From positions 1 to 64,000 of the forward strand of contig JAGAKG010000035.1 of assembly GCA_017625755.1 (NCBI GenBank): a stretch of DNA of 64,000 nt. The letters are read 5' to 3'. Of the stretch, positions 25,519 through 34,284 are shown piece by piece; the first letter of the stretch is position 1; each line of letters opens with the position of its first letter. Source of the stretch: Clostridia bacterium (GTDB lineage: Bacteria > Bacillota > Clostridia > Oscillospirales > CAG-272). Position numbers and translations under genes: made by a program. Below the pieces are notes generated by a model. The model ran no database searches, was not told the DNA's origin, and saw only the letters and a program-made list of their open reading frames with translations.

Positions 25519-26027
25519 AATCTGTTTATTATTGTATTGGCGCAGGTACCGATAACACCGCCCGTCAGCCCTCCCGATATCAGAAGCACGGGCAGATACA
25601 GGGCAATATTCGGGCTGTTAAGAACGATTATAGCAACCGCAAGCTGTCCGATATTATGTGCGACTCCACCGCCGATGCTGACGCCGATAGGACTAAATCC
25701 TTTTATTTTTTTCAGCACACACATTATGCCAAAGCTCAGAACACCGCCCGCAAGACTGTATAGCAGGGAATAGATGTTGCCAAAAAGCATCGCGCAAACG
25801 AATATACGGACAAAAAGGACAAATAAGGTCTGCCTTTTTGAAAAAGTATACATCATAGTAACTATCACGAGATTTGCAAGTCCCAGCTTGACACCGGGTA
25901 TTCCAAAATCAAATGGAATCAAATGCTCGATATAACCAAATACGATTGAGAGTGCGGCAAAGAGCGCGGTCATCGCCATTCCTCTCGTTCGCACCGAGTG
26001 AGAGCTCTGATTGTCGGACATACGCAT
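25494..26027 (-). CDS. Gx transporter family membrane protein (EetB-like)
   Basis: A 177-residue protein with five or six membrane segments, of the family once called heptaprenyl diphosphate synthase component I and now Gx transporter. The conserved stretch FDFGIPGVKLGLANLVIVTM and the G-rich SIGGGVAHNIGQLAVA are seen. In the Listeria extracellular electron transfer locus a protein of this family (EetB) works with a NusG-II protein (EetA) and an ApbE flavin transferase. The same three families form one operon here. I chose the ATG at 26027, two bases after the preceding stop. Confidence 0.82.
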   Translation of the reverse strand: MRMSDNQSSHSVRTRGMAMTALFAALSIVFGYIEHLIPFDFGIPGVKLGLANLVIVTMMYTFSKRQTLFVLFVRIFVCAMLFGNIYSLLYSLAGGVLSFGIMCVLKKIKGFSPIGVSIGGGVAHNIGQLAVAIIVLNSPNIALYLPVLLISGGLTGGVIGTCANTIINRLTKADLTS

Positions 26028-26029
26028 AA

Positions 26030-26368
26030 TCAATCCTTTTCTATCGTTATAACCACCTTGTTCGGCGCGCACACCACGGGTTTTATCTCCTGCGCCGCAC
26101 CTGCGTTGACGCACACCTTGTCAGGACAGCTCGCCTCTGTTACATAAGCTGCGCCATCCTTTATAACCAGAAGGTTGTATCCGCCGTTTTCGGTTTCTAT
26201 TTTGTATTCAACATTCTCATTGAGAGGGAATTCCTTATATACCTCTCCGTCGACCGTAACCACTACCTTATCACCGCCCGTAAAAGCCCCTGTAAGCGCA
26301 AGAACGGCTGTTACGATAAGCGCTGCGGCGATAATCAAAAGCAGTAAAATTATATCTTTTTTTTTCAT
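26030..26368 (-). CDS. NusG domain II protein (EetA-like)
   Basis: A 112-residue protein with an N-terminal membrane anchor (about 5-28). The extracytoplasmic NusG domain II (DUF1312) has the hallmark EASCPDKVCVNAG and a final CAPNKVVITIE. The domain is found near Rnf, quinone and flavin redox genes. It is placed between the ApbE and Gx-transporter genes with gaps of 12 and 2 bases, so the three are one transcript. Confidence 0.88.
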   Translation of the reverse strand: MKKKDIILLLLIIAAALIVTAVLALTGAFTGGDKVVVTVDGEVYKEFPLNENVEYKIETENGGYNLLVIKDGAAYVTEASCPDKVCVNAGAAQEIKPVVCAPNKVVITIEKD

Positions 26369-26380
26369 ATAAAGCCTTTA

Positions 26381-27418
26381 TCAATCGGTTATGTAAGATT
26401 GGAAATTTTCAGAATAAAGACACTCTCCGCTCTGTGTTACCCACATAGCTTCAAGTCCGTCGGTGTTTGAAACAAGCTCATAGCCCACAGAATACGGCAT
26501 ATTAAAGAGTGCCGTTGACATAGCGTCAGCCAATGCGGAATCGTCGCACACAACTGATACCGATAAATATGTGTTCTGTGGCATAAGTGTAAAGGGGTCG
26601 ATTATATGGTGGTATCTTTTTCCGTCCACCGTGTAATATCTTTGATAAGAGCCGCTACTTACCAGAACCTTGTCTGTCAGCGAGAGGGAGCAAAGAGTTT
26701 TTGTGGTATCCGAGGGATTCTCTATACCTACCTTCCACGGATTATCATTTGATTTGCTTCCCGATGCGATAACATTTCCGCCGATATTCAGTATAAAATC
26801 CTTGTAGCCACACGCCTTAAGCTTTTCAGCTATCCTCTGCGCGGCATAGCCCTTTCCCACGGCTCCGACATCTATTGATGTATGCTTATCCGAAATATAT
26901 ACCTCGTTTTTGTTCTTGTCGATATTTATGCTGCTTATATTTGTATGAGCTGCCGCCTCGCGCAAAAGCGCTTCGTCGGGAATTCTCGCGCTATCGGGTG
27001 CGGAACGCGCCTCCTCTCGGCAGGTGTGCCATAGCATCAAAACACTTCCCATAGCTATATTCACATAGCCCGAGGTCATATCGTGCACAGATACGCAATA
27101 TTCAAGAAGCTCTATCAGCTCGCTATCGACGCAAACGGGAGCTATCCCTGCATTGTCGTTTATATCCTTCAGATTTGCAATTCCGTCATATTCATTATAT
27201 ATATCAAAAAGCTGGTGATATCGCTCAAGCTCGTCCTGAAGCGTGTAATTTGCCGCATCGGCTTCTTTTTTGCTCACACCGCATACCGTAAAGCTTGTAA
27301 CTGTATCAAAATAATCAAGGTAGGTTTCGCTATATCTCTGCGTTCGGGCGCAGGAGGGAAGAAGAAAGAGAATACAAGAAAGCAGTGAAACCGCTCGAAA
27401 GAAATTTTTTGTTTTCAT
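26381..27418 (-). CDS. apbE: FAD:protein FMN transferase lipoprotein (ApbE family)
   Basis: A 345-residue enzyme that attaches FMN covalently to Thr/Ser of target flavoproteins outside the membrane. It has a lipobox (LPSC, Cys about 23), the start YFDTVTSFTVCG, ISDKHTSIDVGAVGKGYAAQRI, FILNIGGNVIASG, and YHHIIDPFT with the metal-binding residues. I chose the ATG at 27418, after GGAGG. First gene of the operon with the EetA-like and EetB-like genes. The flavinylated target (an RnfG, FrdA-like or PplA-like protein) is not in the window. Confidence 0.92.
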   Translation of the reverse strand: MKTKNFFRAVSLLSCILFLLPSCARTQRYSETYLDYFDTVTSFTVCGVSKKEADAANYTLQDELERYHQLFDIYNEYDGIANLKDINDNAGIAPVCVDSELIELLEYCVSVHDMTSGYVNIAMGSVLMLWHTCREEARSAPDSARIPDEALLREAAAHTNISSINIDKNKNEVYISDKHTSIDVGAVGKGYAAQRIAEKLKACGYKDFILNIGGNVIASGSKSNDNPWKVGIENPSDTTKTLCSLSLTDKVLVSSGSYQRYYTVDGKRYHHIIDPFTLMPQNTYLSVSVVCDDSALADAMSTALFNMPYSVGYELVSNTDGLEAMWVTQSGECLYSENFQSYITD

Positions 27419-27447
27419 TTTCACCCTCCTCAATTTAATATATCTTT

Positions 27448-27476
27448 ATTATACTACCGATATCGCTTTTTGTCAA
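27448..27476 (-). promoter_or_regulatory. Sigma-A promoter of the apbE operon
   Basis: Minus strand perfect TTGACA (27471-27476), a 17-base spacer and perfect TATAAT (27448-27453), 30 bases before the apbE start. Confidence 0.88.
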
Positions 27477-27524
27477 TCGGATTAAAAAAGAGCGTTTCTT
27501 TTTATTTAAAAATAGAAAAAGCTC

Positions 27525-27553
27525 TTGAAATATACAAAAAATTACGGTATAAT
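27525..27553 (+). promoter_or_regulatory. Promoter of the fucO-like gene
   Basis: TTGAAA (27525-27530), a 17-base spacer and perfect TATAAT (27548-27553). Confidence 0.82.
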
Positions 27554-27585
27554 TAGTATATACTTTTTTTATGGAGGCATTTAAC

Positions 27586-28734
27586 ATGGCAAACCGTATT
27601 GTTTTAAACGAGACCTCGTATCACGGCGCAGGAGCGATAAAAGAAATCGTGACCGAGGCGATAGCGCGAGGCTTTTCAAAGGCGTTCGTCTGTACCGATC
27701 CCGATCTTTTGAAGTTCGGTGTTACAAAGAAGGTAACCGACCTGCTTGACGCCGCAAAGCTTTCCTACGATATCTATTCCGATATCAAGGCAAACCCCAC
27801 GATAGAGAATGTTCAGAGCGGTGTTTCCGCTTTCACTGACAGCAAGGCTGATTATATCATTGCCATCGGCGGTGGCTCATCTATCGACACAGCAAAGGCT
27901 ATCGGCATCATTGCCGCCAACCCCGAATACGCGGATGTAAGAAGTCTCGAGGGAGTTGCGCCCACCAAAAAGCCCTGCGTTCCGATAATTGCCGTTCCCA
28001 CCACCGCAGGAACCGCGGCAGAGGTAACTATCAACTATGTTATTACCGATGTTCAGAAGCAGAGAAAATTTGTTTGCGTAGATGTACATGACATTCCCGT
28101 GGTCGCAATCGTCGATCCCGATATGATGAGCACCATGCCCAAGGGACTTACCGCAGCTACGGGTATGGATGCGCTTACTCACGCAATTGAGGGATATATC
28201 ACCAAGGGTGCTTGGGAGATGACCGATATGTTCCACCTCAAGGCTATCGAGATAATTTCCAAATCGCTCAGAGGAGCTGTTGAAAACACCAAAGAGGGAA
28301 GAGACGGTATGGCTCTCGGACAGTATATCGCGGGAATGGGCTTCTCCAATGTAGGACTTGGAATAGTTCATTCTATGGCGCACTCTCTCGGAGCGGTATA
28401 CGACACACCTCACGGAATCGCAAACGCTATCCTTCTTCCTACCGTTATGGAATATAATGCGGAGGCAACGGGCGAAAAATATCGCGATATCGCTGCCGCT
28501 ATGGGAGTTAAGGGAACCGAGAATATGACTCAGGATGAATACAGACGCGCGGCTGTTGAGGCTGTTAAGAAGCTTGCCGCAGATGTAGGAATTCCCGCTG
28601 ACCTCAAGGCAATAGCAAAGGCTGAGGACATTCAGTTCCTCTCTGACTCCGCATACGCCGATGCTTGTCGTCCGGGAAATCCCAAGGAAACAAGTGTGGA
28701 AGATATAAAGAAGCTTTATTTGTCTCTTATGTAA
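27586..28734 (+). CDS. fucO: Lactaldehyde reductase (iron-containing alcohol dehydrogenase)
   Basis: A 382-residue group III Fe-dependent dehydrogenase that interconverts L-lactaldehyde and 1,2-propanediol with NADH. It reads like FucO throughout: MANRIVLNETSYHGAGAI at the start, IAIGGGSSIDTAKAIGII (NAD site), PTTAGTAAEVTINYVITD, ATGMDALTHAIEGYITKGAW, and HSMAHSLGAVYDTPHG with the iron-binding histidines. Length equals the E. coli enzyme. I chose the ATG at 27586 after GGAGG. It stands alone with promoter and terminator; no fucose or rhamnose genes are near. Confidence 0.88.
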   Translation: MANRIVLNETSYHGAGAIKEIVTEAIARGFSKAFVCTDPDLLKFGVTKKVTDLLDAAKLSYDIYSDIKANPTIENVQSGVSAFTDSKADYIIAIGGGSSIDTAKAIGIIAANPEYADVRSLEGVAPTKKPCVPIIAVPTTAGTAAEVTINYVITDVQKQRKFVCVDVHDIPVVAIVDPDMMSTMPKGLTAATGMDALTHAIEGYITKGAWEMTDMFHLKAIEIISKSLRGAVENTKEGRDGMALGQYIAGMGFSNVGLGIVHSMAHSLGAVYDTPHGIANAILLPTVMEYNAEATGEKYRDIAAAMGVKGTENMTQDEYRRAAVEAVKKLAADVGIPADLKAIAKAEDIQFLSDSAYADACRPGNPKETSVEDIKKLYLSLM

Positions 28735-28745
28735 TATCCGTAACC

Positions 28746-28790
28746 ATCACCGAGGCGACTATCGCCTCGGTGATTTTGAAATTTTTTTTA
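28746..28790 (+). terminator. Terminator after fucO
   Basis: The 13-bp stem ATCACCGAGGCGA/TCGCCTCGGTGAT with a 3-base loop is followed by T-rich sequence. Confidence 0.9.
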
Positions 28791-29080
28791 AAAATCCTGC
28801 AAGTAATGACTATGAAAAAATATAATTTACGCTATGCTTGTTAAAGGCGCAAAACTTTGATATTTCTTTGTCAAAACAATATATTTTTAATATACTCATA
28901 AGGTAAGAAAATTTCAAATTTAGTTAAATTTTTTATTGACACAATTATTATAACTGTGTTATAATATTCAAGTAATGTGAAATTTTTGAGATTTGAACTT
29001 GCAAATTGCTCGGAAAATTCTCAGAAATTCATTTTCAAAAGGTAATTTTTTAAAAATATAAAGAGAGAAGGTAACCAACA
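28791..29080 (+). other. AT-rich intergenic region upstream of gdhA
   Basis: About 290 bases with no reading frame or recognised RNA. It holds the gdhA promoter (28936-28965) and a leader of about 108 bases ending in AGAGAGAAGG. I see no riboswitch motif. Confidence 0.6.
28936..28965 (+). promoter_or_regulatory. Sigma-A promoter of gdhA
   Basis: Perfect TTGACA (28936-28941), an 18-base spacer and perfect TATAAT (28960-28965). Confidence 0.87.
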
Positions 29081-30433
29081 ATGAGTTTTAAGAATCAGTA
29101 TCTTAATGAATTGATGGAAAGAGTTGTTAAGAGAAATCCTAACGAGCCCGAGTTCCATCAGACTGTAAAAGAGGTTCTTGAGTCTATCGAGCCCGTTATC
29201 GAAGCTCGCCCCGATTATATCAAGTCAGGCGTTCTCGAGAGAATGGTAGAGCCCGAGAGAATTATCAAGTTCCGTGTTCCGTGGGTAGACGATAACGGCA
29301 ATGTTCAGGTAAACCGCGGATTCAGAATTCAGTTCAACAGCGCTATCGGTCCGTATAAGGGCGGTCTGCGTTTCCACCCCTCTGTAAACGAGAGCATTAT
29401 CAAGTTCCTCGGATTTGAGCAGACTTTCAAGAACTCCCTCACATCGCTTCCTATGGGCGGCGGTAAGGGTGGCTCTGACTTTGATCCTCAGGGCAAGTCC
29501 GATGCGGAGGTTATGCGCTTCTGCCAGAGCTTTATGACAGAGCTCCAGAAGTACATAGGCGCAGATACCGATGTACCCGCAGGTGACATTGGCGTTGGTG
29601 CAAGAGAGATCGGATATCTCTACGGTCAGTACAAGAGACTTCGCGACGAGTTCACCGGTGTCCTTACAGGTAAGGGACTTCCTTACGGTGGATCTCTCGT
29701 TCGTCCCGAGGCAACAGGCTTTGGCGCAGTTTACTACACCGTTGAAATGCTGAAGTATTTCAACGACGATATCAAGGGCAAGACTTTCGCAATCTCGGGC
29801 TTTGGAAATGTTGCTTGGGGTACCGTTAAGAAGGTTACAGAGCTTGGCGGTAAGGTAGTTACAATTTCCGGTCCTGACGGATATATCTACGATCCCGACG
29901 GAATTAACACTCCCGAGAAGATAAACTATCTTCTTGAGATGCGCGCTTCCTGCCGTAACAGAGTTCAGGACTACGCAGACAAGTTCGGCGTTGAATTCTT
30001 TGCAGGCGAGAAGCCTTGGGGCGTAAAGGCAGACATTCTTATGCCTTGCGCAACTCAGAACGAGGTTGGTATGCCTGAGGCAGAGAAGATGGTCGCTAAC
30101 GGACTCAAGTATTATGTTGAGGTTTCCAATATGCCCACAACCAACGAGGCAGTTGCTTACCTCAAGGCAAACGGCGTTATCGTTGCTCCTTCCAAGGCGG
30201 TCAACGCAGGCGGAGTTGCCGTATCCGGACTTGAGATGTCTCAGAACTCTATGCGTTACAGCTGGAGCGCTGAGGAAGTTGACGCAAAGCTTCATACCAT
30301 TATGAGCAATATCTTCCATAATTCCGTTAAGGCTGCTCACGAGTACGGTCTCGGTGACGACCTTGTTGCGGGTGCTAACATTGCAGGCTTCATCAAGGTT
30401 GCTGAGGCAATGAAGGCTCAGGGTGTTGTTTAA
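29081..30433 (+). CDS. gdhA: NADP-specific glutamate dehydrogenase
   Basis: A 450-residue hexameric-type enzyme for ammonium assimilation (2-oxoglutarate plus ammonia plus NADPH to glutamate). It has GPYKGGLRFHPSVN, the catalytic lysine in LPMGGGKGGSDFDP, the GADTDVPAGDIGVG stretch, and the dinucleotide site ISGFGNVAWG. Length and the N-terminal helix are those of the small bacterial NADP type. GAGAGAAGG lies before the ATG. It is a single-gene unit with a strong promoter, and its codon use looks optimised, as expected of a highly expressed enzyme. Confidence 0.96.
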   Translation: MSFKNQYLNELMERVVKRNPNEPEFHQTVKEVLESIEPVIEARPDYIKSGVLERMVEPERIIKFRVPWVDDNGNVQVNRGFRIQFNSAIGPYKGGLRFHPSVNESIIKFLGFEQTFKNSLTSLPMGGGKGGSDFDPQGKSDAEVMRFCQSFMTELQKYIGADTDVPAGDIGVGAREIGYLYGQYKRLRDEFTGVLTGKGLPYGGSLVRPEATGFGAVYYTVEMLKYFNDDIKGKTFAISGFGNVAWGTVKKVTELGGKVVTISGPDGYIYDPDGINTPEKINYLLEMRASCRNRVQDYADKFGVEFFAGEKPWGVKADILMPCATQNEVGMPEAEKMVANGLKYYVEVSNMPTTNEAVAYLKANGVIVAPSKAVNAGGVAVSGLEMSQNSMRYSWSAEEVDAKLHTIMSNIFHNSVKAAHEYGLGDDLVAGANIAGFIKVAEAMKAQGVV

Positions 30434-30451
30434 TCAATTTATATAAATATA

Positions 30452-30492
30452 AAAAATATTGCACACGCAATTGCGTGTGCAATATTTTTTGT
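30452..30492. terminator. Bidirectional terminator after gdhA
   Basis: A perfect palindrome, stem AAAATATTGCACACGCAA and its complement without loop, with T on both outgoing sides. It separates gdhA from the convergent DUF624 gene. Confidence 0.9.
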
Positions 30493-30502
30493 TTTTTGTT
30501 TT

Positions 30503-31492
30503 TTATTCTTCGATATCTTCAACCGTATCAGTATCGTCCACAGCCTCGATAGAATTCTCGTTCGCATAAGGCGCTATCATATACTTGTCTATAACGGGAT
30601 ATGCAGCGTAAGTAGATATGAAGCCCATAAGCGCCATCACATAGAAGAACGGAAGCACAAGCGGTATAGAAACGCCGATAGAGAGGAACATCACGATAAT
30701 CAGAATATTCAGAACTATAACGGCAACAAGTCCGAGGAGCGCAATTATGTTTCTCTTGATTCCCAAAACGGTAAAAATAAGTGAATTTTTCAGTATCTTG
30801 AAGGTTTTGAGGTCAAAGGTTATCATAAGCAGATACATATAGAACCTCATAACTATGTATATTATCGCGATAGCAAATATCATAAAATACATAACATCGT
30901 CGAGGTAGGACCCCGTCCTGTTATAAAAGAATACGAAATCCACAACAAGAACTACGATACACACAAAATCCAGAAGTCCCATGAAAAAAGCCTGCTTGAA
31001 GTTGCGCTTTATGGCGTAGAAGAAATCAGACCATATAAATACGGGGTCGCCGCGGAAAAGTCCGCGAAGCACATATGCCGCTCCAGTATTAATCCAACCG
31101 AATGTGACCGCCAGAAGAACAGCCAGACATATAAGCGTTATGATAACCGCTGGTGAGAAAATGGGAAGTCCCATCTGAATACTCCGAATATCAAGAAGCG
31201 CCGTGAGGGAAGGGGACTGAGTTATCTTTGATATTCCGTAAAGCGGAGCATATACAAGCTCGGTCGCCGTAGGCGTTTTCGTACCTGCAAAATAGACATA
31301 TAAAAATACGATAATAGGTATAACCTGAACCAGGAGCATCAGGTTGAGTCTTACAAGCTGTGAGAACTTTCTCCAAAGAAGCTTGAAGAAAAATAGAAAT
31401 GTTGGCTTCCTGTTTTCCTCCTCATATACTCCCTTGCCGTCTCTGTTCATATTAAACAGCTTAAATCTTTTCTTTTCACTATCCGTTTTCAA
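30503..31492 (-). CDS. YesL/DUF624-like membrane protein
   Basis: A 329-residue protein with six or so membrane segments, a basic N-terminus and an acidic C-terminal tail. The order of spans and the segment WINTGAAYVLRGLFRGDPVFIWSDFFYAIKRNFKQAFFMGLLDF match the YesL/DUF624 family, whose members often sit by carbohydrate transport genes. No function is established. It follows another membrane-protein gene by 26 bases on the same strand. Confidence 0.7.
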   Translation of the reverse strand: MKTDSEKKRFKLFNMNRDGKGVYEEENRKPTFLFFFKLLWRKFSQLVRLNLMLLVQVIPIIVFLYVYFAGTKTPTATELVYAPLYGISKITQSPSLTALLDIRSIQMGLPIFSPAVIITLICLAVLLAVTFGWINTGAAYVLRGLFRGDPVFIWSDFFYAIKRNFKQAFFMGLLDFVCIVVLVVDFVFFYNRTGSYLDDVMYFMIFAIAIIYIVMRFYMYLLMITFDLKTFKILKNSLIFTVLGIKRNIIALLGLVAVIVLNILIIVMFLSIGVSIPLVLPFFYVMALMGFISTYAAYPVIDKYMIAPYANENSIEAVDDTDTVEDIEE

Positions 31493-31518
31493 TTATAATT
31501 CTTACCTTTCAAATTCTT

Positions 31519-32169
31519 TTATTTCAATATATAGATAAGCCAACAATAAAGTCCGTTAAGAAGAAGGACAGAGCCAATGTTAGCGAATGTATATAACAAA
31601 AAATACAACAATGTTTTAGGGTTTATGACTATTCTGCCGTTGGCGCCCATTCGCCTAAGCTCCCCTGATAATATCGCCGCTCGGTATGAATATCCGAACA
31701 GTAAGATCAATATCGCGGTCTTAAAAAATATAAACACGATATACCGTATAATACCTATTCCGTACGAGTATCTCTGAGAGTCTATGAATGCAGATAAAAA
31801 GGATACAGCCAAGCCGAATCTCGTGCCGTTATATATCAGAACGAAATCGGTAGCCACATAGTTGAATGCGGCAAAGGATACGAAGAACACAACGGCGATA
31901 CAGATTATATCGTATACCGAATAAAGCGCAATACAGCTTATATAATCATAAGGCTCCGAGCAATTGATAAACAGGGTCTCAAAATGCGAGGAAACCCCCA
32001 GAACCGATTTTTCATAAAATCCGTCGGAGAGCGCGCCCGAAATCAGAAAACCGATTATAAGCGAGCATACTGTCATAAGCAAAAACTGAAAAGCGATTTT
32101 TACTCTCTCCAGCTTCATTGCGCGACTGCCTGAGGCAGAACCGAAATATGGATATGAATTGGTATTCAA
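31519..32169 (-). CDS. Hypothetical membrane protein (five or so spans)
   Basis: A 216-residue polytopic protein that I do not recognise. The general layout (cytoplasmic N-terminus, long first span at about 25-48, loop, then paired spans) resembles SpoIIM-type proteins, but no diagnostic motif is visible. It is upstream of, and probably co-transcribed with, the DUF624-like gene. The intergenic part before it (32170-32227) separates it from proC. Confidence 0.65.
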   Translation of the reverse strand: MNTNSYPYFGSASGSRAMKLERVKIAFQFLLMTVCSLIIGFLISGALSDGFYEKSVLGVSSHFETLFINCSEPYDYISCIALYSVYDIICIAVVFFVSFAAFNYVATDFVLIYNGTRFGLAVSFLSAFIDSQRYSYGIGIIRYIVFIFFKTAILILLFGYSYRAAILSGELRRMGANGRIVINPKTLLYFLLYTFANIGSVLLLNGLYCWLIYILK

Positions 32170-32227
32170 ACCGAACCTCCCATAAATAAAATATATATTT
32201 TAATTTATGAGAGCTTATGAAATTTTA

Positions 32228-33043
32228 TTACTTGTCTGAGCCAAGCTCGTCCGCTCTTGCGGTACAAGCCTTCATAGCCTCGCCGATACCCTCGGAAAAG
32301 CGGTATTCGTCAAGCGTCGCTAAGGCTCTCTCTGTTGTTCCGCCCTTTGAAGCAACCTTGGCTATAAGCACCTCGGGGGTATCCTTCGAGCCCTTGAGCA
32401 TCAACGCAGAGCCTATCACCATATCGCAAACTGCGTCAAGAAGTCCGTCCGTTTCAAGCCCCTGAGCGGCAGCTCCCTTGCAAATAGCGTCGATAAATTT
32501 GAAAACATAGGCGGGAGACGACGATGTTACTCCGATTATTCGGTTCATCTCGTCCTCGTCGATATCGATCACGCTTCCAGCGGATTCAAATATATTCTTA
32601 ACAAAGAGAAAATCCGATTTATCCACATTTTCGTTGCGACAGATGACAGAGACTCCTTTGCCGATAAGCATAGGCACATTGGGAAGAACTCTTATGACCG
32701 CGACATCTCCAAGAGATGCGCGTACAGCCCCCGTTGATATACCCGCGCCGATAGATATGTAGAGCTTATCCGAATATCCTTCGGAGCTTTTTATTTCGGA
32801 GAGTATCTCCGAATAATTCTGCGGCTTAACCGAGAGCAGAACTGTATCGGCGCGCTCTACGGCGTCGACAATCGAATCGGCAAAGACGAATTTTTCCGAG
32901 AGCGGCGAAAGGGAAGTGTACTGCGCGCGGTTTATATCGTAGAGAATAATCTCGTAGATATCAAGACCGACGCCCAAAATTCCTTCTATTATTGCTTTAG
33001 CCATATTTCCAACGCCTATCACGGCGAGTCTGGTGCGTTTCAT
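32228..33043 (-). CDS. proC: Pyrroline-5-carboxylate reductase
   Basis: A 271-residue enzyme for the last step of proline synthesis. It has the N-terminal dinucleotide site VIGVGNMAKAIIEGIL, the VLLSVKPQNY stretch and VIRVLPNVPMLIGKGVSVI. The family signature region near the C-terminus (VASKGGTTERALATLDEYRFSEGI) is complete. Length is normal. An AT-rich leader of 87 bases separates it from the methyltransferase gene on the same strand. Confidence 0.95.
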   Translation of the reverse strand: MKRTRLAVIGVGNMAKAIIEGILGVGLDIYEIILYDINRAQYTSLSPLSEKFVFADSIVDAVERADTVLLSVKPQNYSEILSEIKSSEGYSDKLYISIGAGISTGAVRASLGDVAVIRVLPNVPMLIGKGVSVICRNENVDKSDFLFVKNIFESAGSVIDIDEDEMNRIIGVTSSSPAYVFKFIDAICKGAAAQGLETDGLLDAVCDMVIGSALMLKGSKDTPEVLIAKVASKGGTTERALATLDEYRFSEGIGEAMKACTARADELGSDK

Positions 33044-33130
33044 TAAGGGATTTTTCCTTTCGTTAGCATAATATAACTTAGAAATTATATCACATAATTT
33101 TTAATAAATCATAAACAAGTATATGTTTTT

Positions 33131-33913
33131 TTACAAATTTCGCACTTTTCTGTTGATTTCAAATCCGAAAACCGCCGCGGTTGCCGCGGTCGAAAGCGAG
33201 CCGTTGAAATCATTTCCGTAGCCTATTCTCACGATGGCGTCAGATTTGTCGAGTACGGCGCGGGAAATACCTCTTTTTTCGCCGCCTATAATTACGAATA
33301 AGGGCGGTCTGAGGTCGGTATCGAACAAATCCGAGGAATCGCGAATTCCCGCGCATATTACGGTATATCCGCGCTCGCGGAATATATCAAGCGCCTCTCC
33401 GCAGTCGGATACCGAGTACATATCTATAAGCTCCGAAGCCCCTGCAGACGACCTTGCCACAACGCCCGCGGCGCCCATCCAGTTGCGCGCGCCGACGATA
33501 ATTCCGTCAGCCCCCGCGGCATAGAGCGAACGCACCGCATAGCCGAAATTATAGGGGTCCTCAACCCCCTCAAGCATATAATATATACCGTCAGGCTTGA
33601 TATTCTGCGAGGCAAGCGGCGATATCTCTCTATCGGAGCATATCGCAACTATGCCGCCGTGGGAGTTTCCTATGGTAATCTCTGATATTCTCTCGGCATC
33701 GCACAATTCAAGCTCGTACCCGAGGGTGTGCGATTTTGCCGTCAGAAAGCCGTATTCGGGGCGTTTTGAATTAAGCCTGTCCTTATCAAAAAGAATTTTG
33801 ATTATTCGTCTGTTGTTTTTATCTGCCTCAATAGCTTTTATAAGCGCGGATATCGAGGTCATACCTTCAAAAATTGAGGAATCAACAAATTTTTCGGTTT
33901 CTTTTCTTAACAT
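33131..33913 (-). CDS. SpoU/TrmH family RNA methyltransferase
   Basis: A 260-residue protein with an N-terminal substrate-binding domain (about 1-95) and a C-terminal SPOUT knot. The three motifs are seen as LEGVEDPYNFGYAVRSLYAAGADGIIVGARN, PLFVIIGGEKRGISRAVLDKSD and SLSTAATAAVFGFEI. In motif 3 the usual V-NVS is SLS, and motif 2 is intact. It probably makes 2'-O-methylribose in rRNA or tRNA; the target is not clear. I chose the ATG at 33913; an in-frame GTG at 33922 overlaps the ribosome site. Confidence 0.87.
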   Translation of the reverse strand: MLRKETEKFVDSSIFEGMTSISALIKAIEADKNNRRIIKILFDKDRLNSKRPEYGFLTAKSHTLGYELELCDAERISEITIGNSHGGIVAICSDREISPLASQNIKPDGIYYMLEGVEDPYNFGYAVRSLYAAGADGIIVGARNWMGAAGVVARSSAGASELIDMYSVSDCGEALDIFRERGYTVICAGIRDSSDLFDTDLRPPLFVIIGGEKRGISRAVLDKSDAIVRIGYGNDFNGSLSTAATAAVFGFEINRKVRNL

Positions 33914-34001
33914 AAAAAACACCTCAAATTAAAAAATCTATAATAACGGGGGATATGGCATCATATATTGTATTGAATAAAATTTACGGAGATGGTGCAA
34001 T

Positions 34002-34280
34002 ATGATGTATATATCCTCATATAAAGAAAGATGCGTGATACTCGCATCTTATCTTGTTGAAAACAAATCAACTGTAAGGGCGGTTGCTGCTAAATTTGGT
34101 ATAAGCAAAAGCACGGTACATAAGGACATAACTCAGAACCTCAAAAAGATAAACCAACCCTTGTATAACGAGGTTATGGCGGTGCTTGAGCAGAACAAAA
34201 AAGAACGGCACCTCAGAGGCGGCGAAGCCACCAAGAAGAAATATAAGGAAGCTGCAATTATACAAAACTTTCAAGGGTGA
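34002..34280 (+). CDS. spoIIID: Sporulation transcription factor SpoIIID
   Basis: A 92-residue DNA-binding protein of the mother cell that tunes the sigma-E regulon during spore formation. The helix-turn-helix TVRAVAAKFGISKSTVHKDI and the basic C-terminal region NKKERHLRGGEATKKKYKE match SpoIIID closely. GGAGATGG precedes the ATG; ATG also occurs at 34005. It lies divergent from the methyltransferase gene and ends only four bases from the convergent gene at 34285. It is the clearest evidence here that the organism forms endospores. Confidence 0.94.
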   Translation: MMYISSYKERCVILASYLVENKSTVRAVAAKFGISKSTVHKDITQNLKKINQPLYNEVMAVLEQNKKERHLRGGEATKKKYKEAAIIQNFQG

Positions 34281-34284
34281 AGGT

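Noticed and set aside
28979-29010. A T-loop-like string (GATTTGAACTTGC) suggesting another tRNA.
   Set aside because: No acceptor, D or anticodon stems can be formed around it on either strand.
29225-30340. A 371-codon minus-strand frame opposite gdhA.
   Set aside because: Antisense to a highly conserved gene and caused by its codon bias; no domain and no initiation site.
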